Positions 15,131 to 16,953 of a stretch of DNA of 16,953 bases are shown in pieces. The first letter of the stretch is position 1. Every line of letters begins with the position of its first letter. The stretch covers positions 1-16,953 of the forward strand of contig WAMJ01000181.1 of the NCBI GenBank assembly GCA_015522385.1, given 5' to 3'. Position numbers and translations under genes: made by a program. This DNA comes from Candidatus Heimdallarchaeota archaeon (GTDB lineage: Archaea; Asgardarchaeota; Heimdallarchaeia; Heimdallarchaeales; Kariarchaeaceae). Below the pieces are notes generated by a model. That model saw nothing but the letters and a program-made list of their open reading frames with translations, did no database searches and had not been told where the DNA came from.

Positions 15131-15781
15131 GTGAGTGACATTGGCTCTGATGAGGATACGTGCAGTAAATCAATACCCGAGGTGCGGGTAGTAAGCGATT
15201 CAGATAAGATACAGATTCTCATGCATGAAGTAAGGAGAGAGATATTAGCGGTAATGAAGAATACCCATAGCCGCAAGGATACACAGGTCTCCGACTGGTC
15301 AGTTAAGGAGCTATCACAGGTGATGGAAATCAGTCCTCAGCGAATTTATCACCATATGGACAAACTACTAGAAGGGGGATTTGTCTACAAGTGCCGAGAG
15401 CAGAAGATCAACCGTAGTGTCACTTCCTACTATAGAAGATCCGCAAAACGCTATGTCATTGACTACGAGAAAGAGACCCCTGAGGTATTGGAACTTCTTA
15501 ATGTTCGAGGTAAGGAACTTGTAAGGCAGATCGTTAACTGGTATGACATCGAGTTGAGTGATGAGGAAATCCATAGGCTAGAGGAACTCTTCCCGAATTT
15601 ACTTAGCGTCAACGGGATTGTCATGGGCAATATCACTGCCAAGCTCAAAGAGGGATATAATCCCATCCAATTTCCCCTAAATATCAGATTCCTTACCAGT
15701 ATTCTTACCATAGACGATGGTCACTACTTGGAAGCCCTGAGGGAGCTCAATGATATACTCGGCCCAAAATTCAAGCAGTAA
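15131..15781 (+). CDS. ArsR-like winged-helix transcriptional regulator
   Basis: A 216-aa protein. Residues about 26-112 form an ArsR/HTH_20-like winged helix: MHEVRREILAVM, then the helix-turn-helix WSVKELSQVMEISPQRIYHHMDKLLEGGFV (about 56-85) and a wing (86-100) with basic residues. Residues 115-216 form a mainly helical C-terminal region with no recognised ligand pocket. It probably binds DNA as a dimer; the target is unknown, but the divergent Roadblock promoter and its own promoter are the nearest candidates. The start is GTG 15131; an upstream ATG at 15121 is out of frame and quickly stopped, and ATG 15221 would remove part of the first helix. Confidence 0.75.
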   Translation: MSDIGSDEDTCSKSIPEVRVVSDSDKIQILMHEVRREILAVMKNTHSRKDTQVSDWSVKELSQVMEISPQRIYHHMDKLLEGGFVYKCREQKINRSVTSYYRRSAKRYVIDYEKETPEVLELLNVRGKELVRQIVNWYDIELSDEEIHRLEELFPNLLSVNGIVMGNITAKLKEGYNPIQFPLNIRFLTSILTIDDGHYLEALRELNDILGPKFKQ

Positions 15782-15973
15782 AGATCGGAATATTGCACAA
15801 TTTCGCAATGGATTTTGTCTGCACATCAGCATGTAAGAAAAATAGAGGTACCTGGCGTCACAACATATTCTCATAAGGTCAGTATATCAAGGTAAATTTA
15901 TGCGCATAACCTGAATTTTCAGCCTCCCAGATTCTGGCAATAAGAGGGTTGTATCCACTGATTTACCATCATC

Positions 15974-16019
15974 CCAAATTGCACGAATTCAGGGAATTCA
16001 CCTTGAGAATTCCAAATTG
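15974..16019. repeat. Three GAATTC motifs bracketed by CCAAATTG direct repeats
   Basis: GAATTC occurs at 15985-15990, 15994-15999 and 16007-16012 (start-to-start 9 and 13 nt). The group is bracketed by identical CCAAATTG octamers at 15974-15981 and 16012-16019. It lies just upstream of the TATA-like element of gyrB, where an activator or repressor could bind. Function is inferred from position only. Confidence 0.45.
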
Positions 16020-16027
16020 GTTGAAAA

Positions 16028-16037
16028 TTTTAAATTA
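16028..16037 (+). promoter_or_regulatory. TATA-like element of gyrB
   Basis: TTTTAAATTA lies 55-64 nt before the gyrB ATG. Initiation about 25 nt downstream would fall at or just before the palindrome at 16058-16072 and give a leader of about 30 nt containing GGTGA. Confidence 0.4.
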
Positions 16038-16057
16038 CTTGTTGTCCCTTAGAAATT

Positions 16058-16072
16058 TAGAACGTAGTTCTA
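16058..16072. promoter_or_regulatory. Perfect palindrome at the expected gyrB transcription start
   Basis: TAGAAC-GTA-GTTCTA has six-base perfect arms and a three-base spacer. Position between the TATA-like element and the ATG suggests an operator that could block initiation. The protein that binds it is unknown; the adjacent winged-helix regulator is one candidate. A short RNA hairpin in the leader is the alternative. Confidence 0.4.
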
Positions 16073-16091
16073 GGAATGATGTGGTGAAGAC

Positions 16092-16953
16092 ATGTCGGAC
16101 AACTATGATGAAAAAGATATTACAGTACTCAAAGGGACTGAAGGTATAAGACAACGTCCTGCGATGTACATTGGAGATACGGGCTCTAGGGGTCTGCACC
16201 ACCTTGTGTATGAGGTGATAGACAACAGCGTCGACGAAGCCATGGCAAACCGATGTACTATGGCTGAAGTCGTCCTATACCCGGGCGGATGGGTTTCAGT
16301 CAGAGATGACGGTGCGGGAATACCTGCGGACATCCACCCCGAATACGGCATTTCAACCTTAGAGCTGATCCTCACAAACCTTCACTCAGGTGGTAAATTT
16401 GGGAAGAAAGCTTACAAGGTATCAGGAGGTCTTCACGGAGTGGGGCTTTCGGCAGTATGTGCGCTTTCTTCCGAATTTGTCGCGACCAGTTACAGGGAGG
16501 ATATGGTCTTCACCCAAAAATATGAAAAAGGTATTCCAGTAAGCGACGTCGAGAAGAGACCACGGAACCCCGAAGAACCAACAGGTACCATTATCAAGTT
16601 CAAACCCGATTCGACAATCTTCACTCAGACCACGGAATTTTCGTTCGAGATATTGGCAGGAAGATTCAAGGAGATGGCCTATCTCACCGATGGATTCAAG
16701 ATTGTCTTTAGGGACGAGAGAGAAACCGATGAGGAAGGAAACTTCAAGGAGGAGGTCTACCATTTCGAGGGAGGTCTGCGCCAGTTTGTCTCCGACACCA
16801 TAGAGAACCGAAAGAAGATCGAGGGTATGGAGATCTTCTACGTGAGCGGAGAGGAGAGGGACGTCAAGGTGGAAATTGCCTTGACATATACTGACACCTA
16901 CATGGAGCTTATTCGAGCCTTCGTGAACAACATCAATACGAGGGAAGGAGGTA
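16092..16953 (+). CDS. gyrB: DNA gyrase subunit B (C-terminus cut by window edge)
   Basis: The first 287 codons of the ATPase subunit of type IIA topoisomerase, which with GyrA introduces negative supercoils. The GHKL ATPase motifs are intact: IRQRPAMYIGD (19-29), the N-box YEVIDNSVDEA with E41 and N45, RDDGAGIP (71-78) with the ATP-contacting Asp, GGLHGVGLS (112-120), and the start of the transducer domain with NNINTREGG at the edge. Architecture and motifs are gyrase/ParE type, not topo VI; gyrase is preferred by close likeness to GyrB in the 130-180 region, but ParE cannot be excluded from this fragment. The ATG at 16092 follows GGTGA by four bases. Archaeal gyrases are generally viewed as acquired from bacteria. 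gyrA would be expected beyond the right edge. Confidence 0.9.
   Translation, partial: MSDNYDEKDITVLKGTEGIRQRPAMYIGDTGSRGLHHLVYEVIDNSVDEAMANRCTMAEVVLYPGGWVSVRDDGAGIPADIHPEYGISTLELILTNLHSGGKFGKKAYKVSGGLHGVGLSAVCALSSEFVATSYREDMVFTQKYEKGIPVSDVEKRPRNPEEPTGTIIKFKPDSTIFTQTTEFSFEILAGRFKEMAYLTDGFKIVFRDERETDEEGNFKEEVYHFEGGLRQFVSDTIENRKKIEGMEIFYVSGEERDVKVEIALTYTDTYMELIRAFVNNINTREGG

Larger units (their letters stand above)
15782..16091. other. 310-nt gene-free region upstream of gyrB
   Basis: No coding sequence or RNA gene is visible. The first 190 nt are featureless and moderately AT-rich. The last 120 nt hold, in order, an array of short repeats, a TATA-like element and a palindrome, each listed separately, and a GGTGA ribosome-binding site just before the gyrB ATG. 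Confidence 0.5.

Noticed and set aside
1..16953. tRNA genes, CRISPR arrays, insertion sequences or prophage
   Set aside because: No cloverleaf-like sequence, regularly spaced repeats, transposase motifs or phage genes were seen in any gap.

Overview
The window looks like chromosomal DNA from an archaeon, most likely an Asgard lineage. The general archaeal evidence is an archaeosine pair (ArcS plus the radical SAM subunit RaSEA), a compact archaeal HMG-CoA synthase / thiolase / DUF35 operon, archaeal-type phosphatidylserine synthase and decarboxylase homologues, a zinc-finger Ski2-like helicase, and TATA-like elements 25-40 nt before several starts. The Asgard assignment rests on eukaryote-like domains: a gelsolin-like protein, a Roadblock/LC7 protein and a possible longin-like protein. 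It is an inference from gene content, not from a marker phylogeny. I see no tRNA, rRNA, insertion sequence, CRISPR array or phage gene.

Layout. From 1 to about 7,550 every gene is on the minus strand. A Ski2-like helicase runs off the left edge. Upstream of it lies a three-gene cluster, in transcription order: a 392-aa possible longin-like protein, a degenerate methyltransferase-like protein, and a CPBP-family membrane protein without the usual Glu pair; the last two overlap by 4 nt. Further upstream are a zinc-ribbon / winged-helix protein followed by an unknown 249-aa protein, then archaetidylserine decarboxylase overlapping archaetidylserine synthase (polar lipid head groups). A 344-nt gene-free region separates these from a plus-strand mevalonate operon: HMG-CoA synthase, thiolase homologue, DUF35 zinc/OB protein.

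From 10,550 to 13,472 the minus strand carries ArcS and RaSEA in one operon; together they convert preQ0-modified tRNA to archaeosine. Divergent from ArcS is a gelsolin-like protein (plus strand), which converges on a Roadblock/LC7 gene (minus strand). The Roadblock gene is divergent from a winged-helix regulator (plus strand). After 310 nt with several short repeats, gyrB begins and runs off the right edge.

Main points of interest. (1) The thiolase homologue in an otherwise canonical mevalonate operon lacks both the nucleophilic Cys (Gly84 in its place) and the His of the GHP motif (Ala in its place), so it may be a non-catalytic scaffold of the HMGS complex. (2) The gelsolin-like protein has one gelsolin-like domain, a long Pro/Ala/Gly-rich linker and an unrecognised C-terminal domain, next to a Roadblock gene. 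(3) The 392-aa / methyltransferase-like / CPBP cluster combines a possible trafficking-type domain with two enzyme folds whose key motifs are eroded. (4) The gyrB upstream region has three GAATTC motifs bracketed by direct repeats and a perfect palindrome at the expected transcription start.
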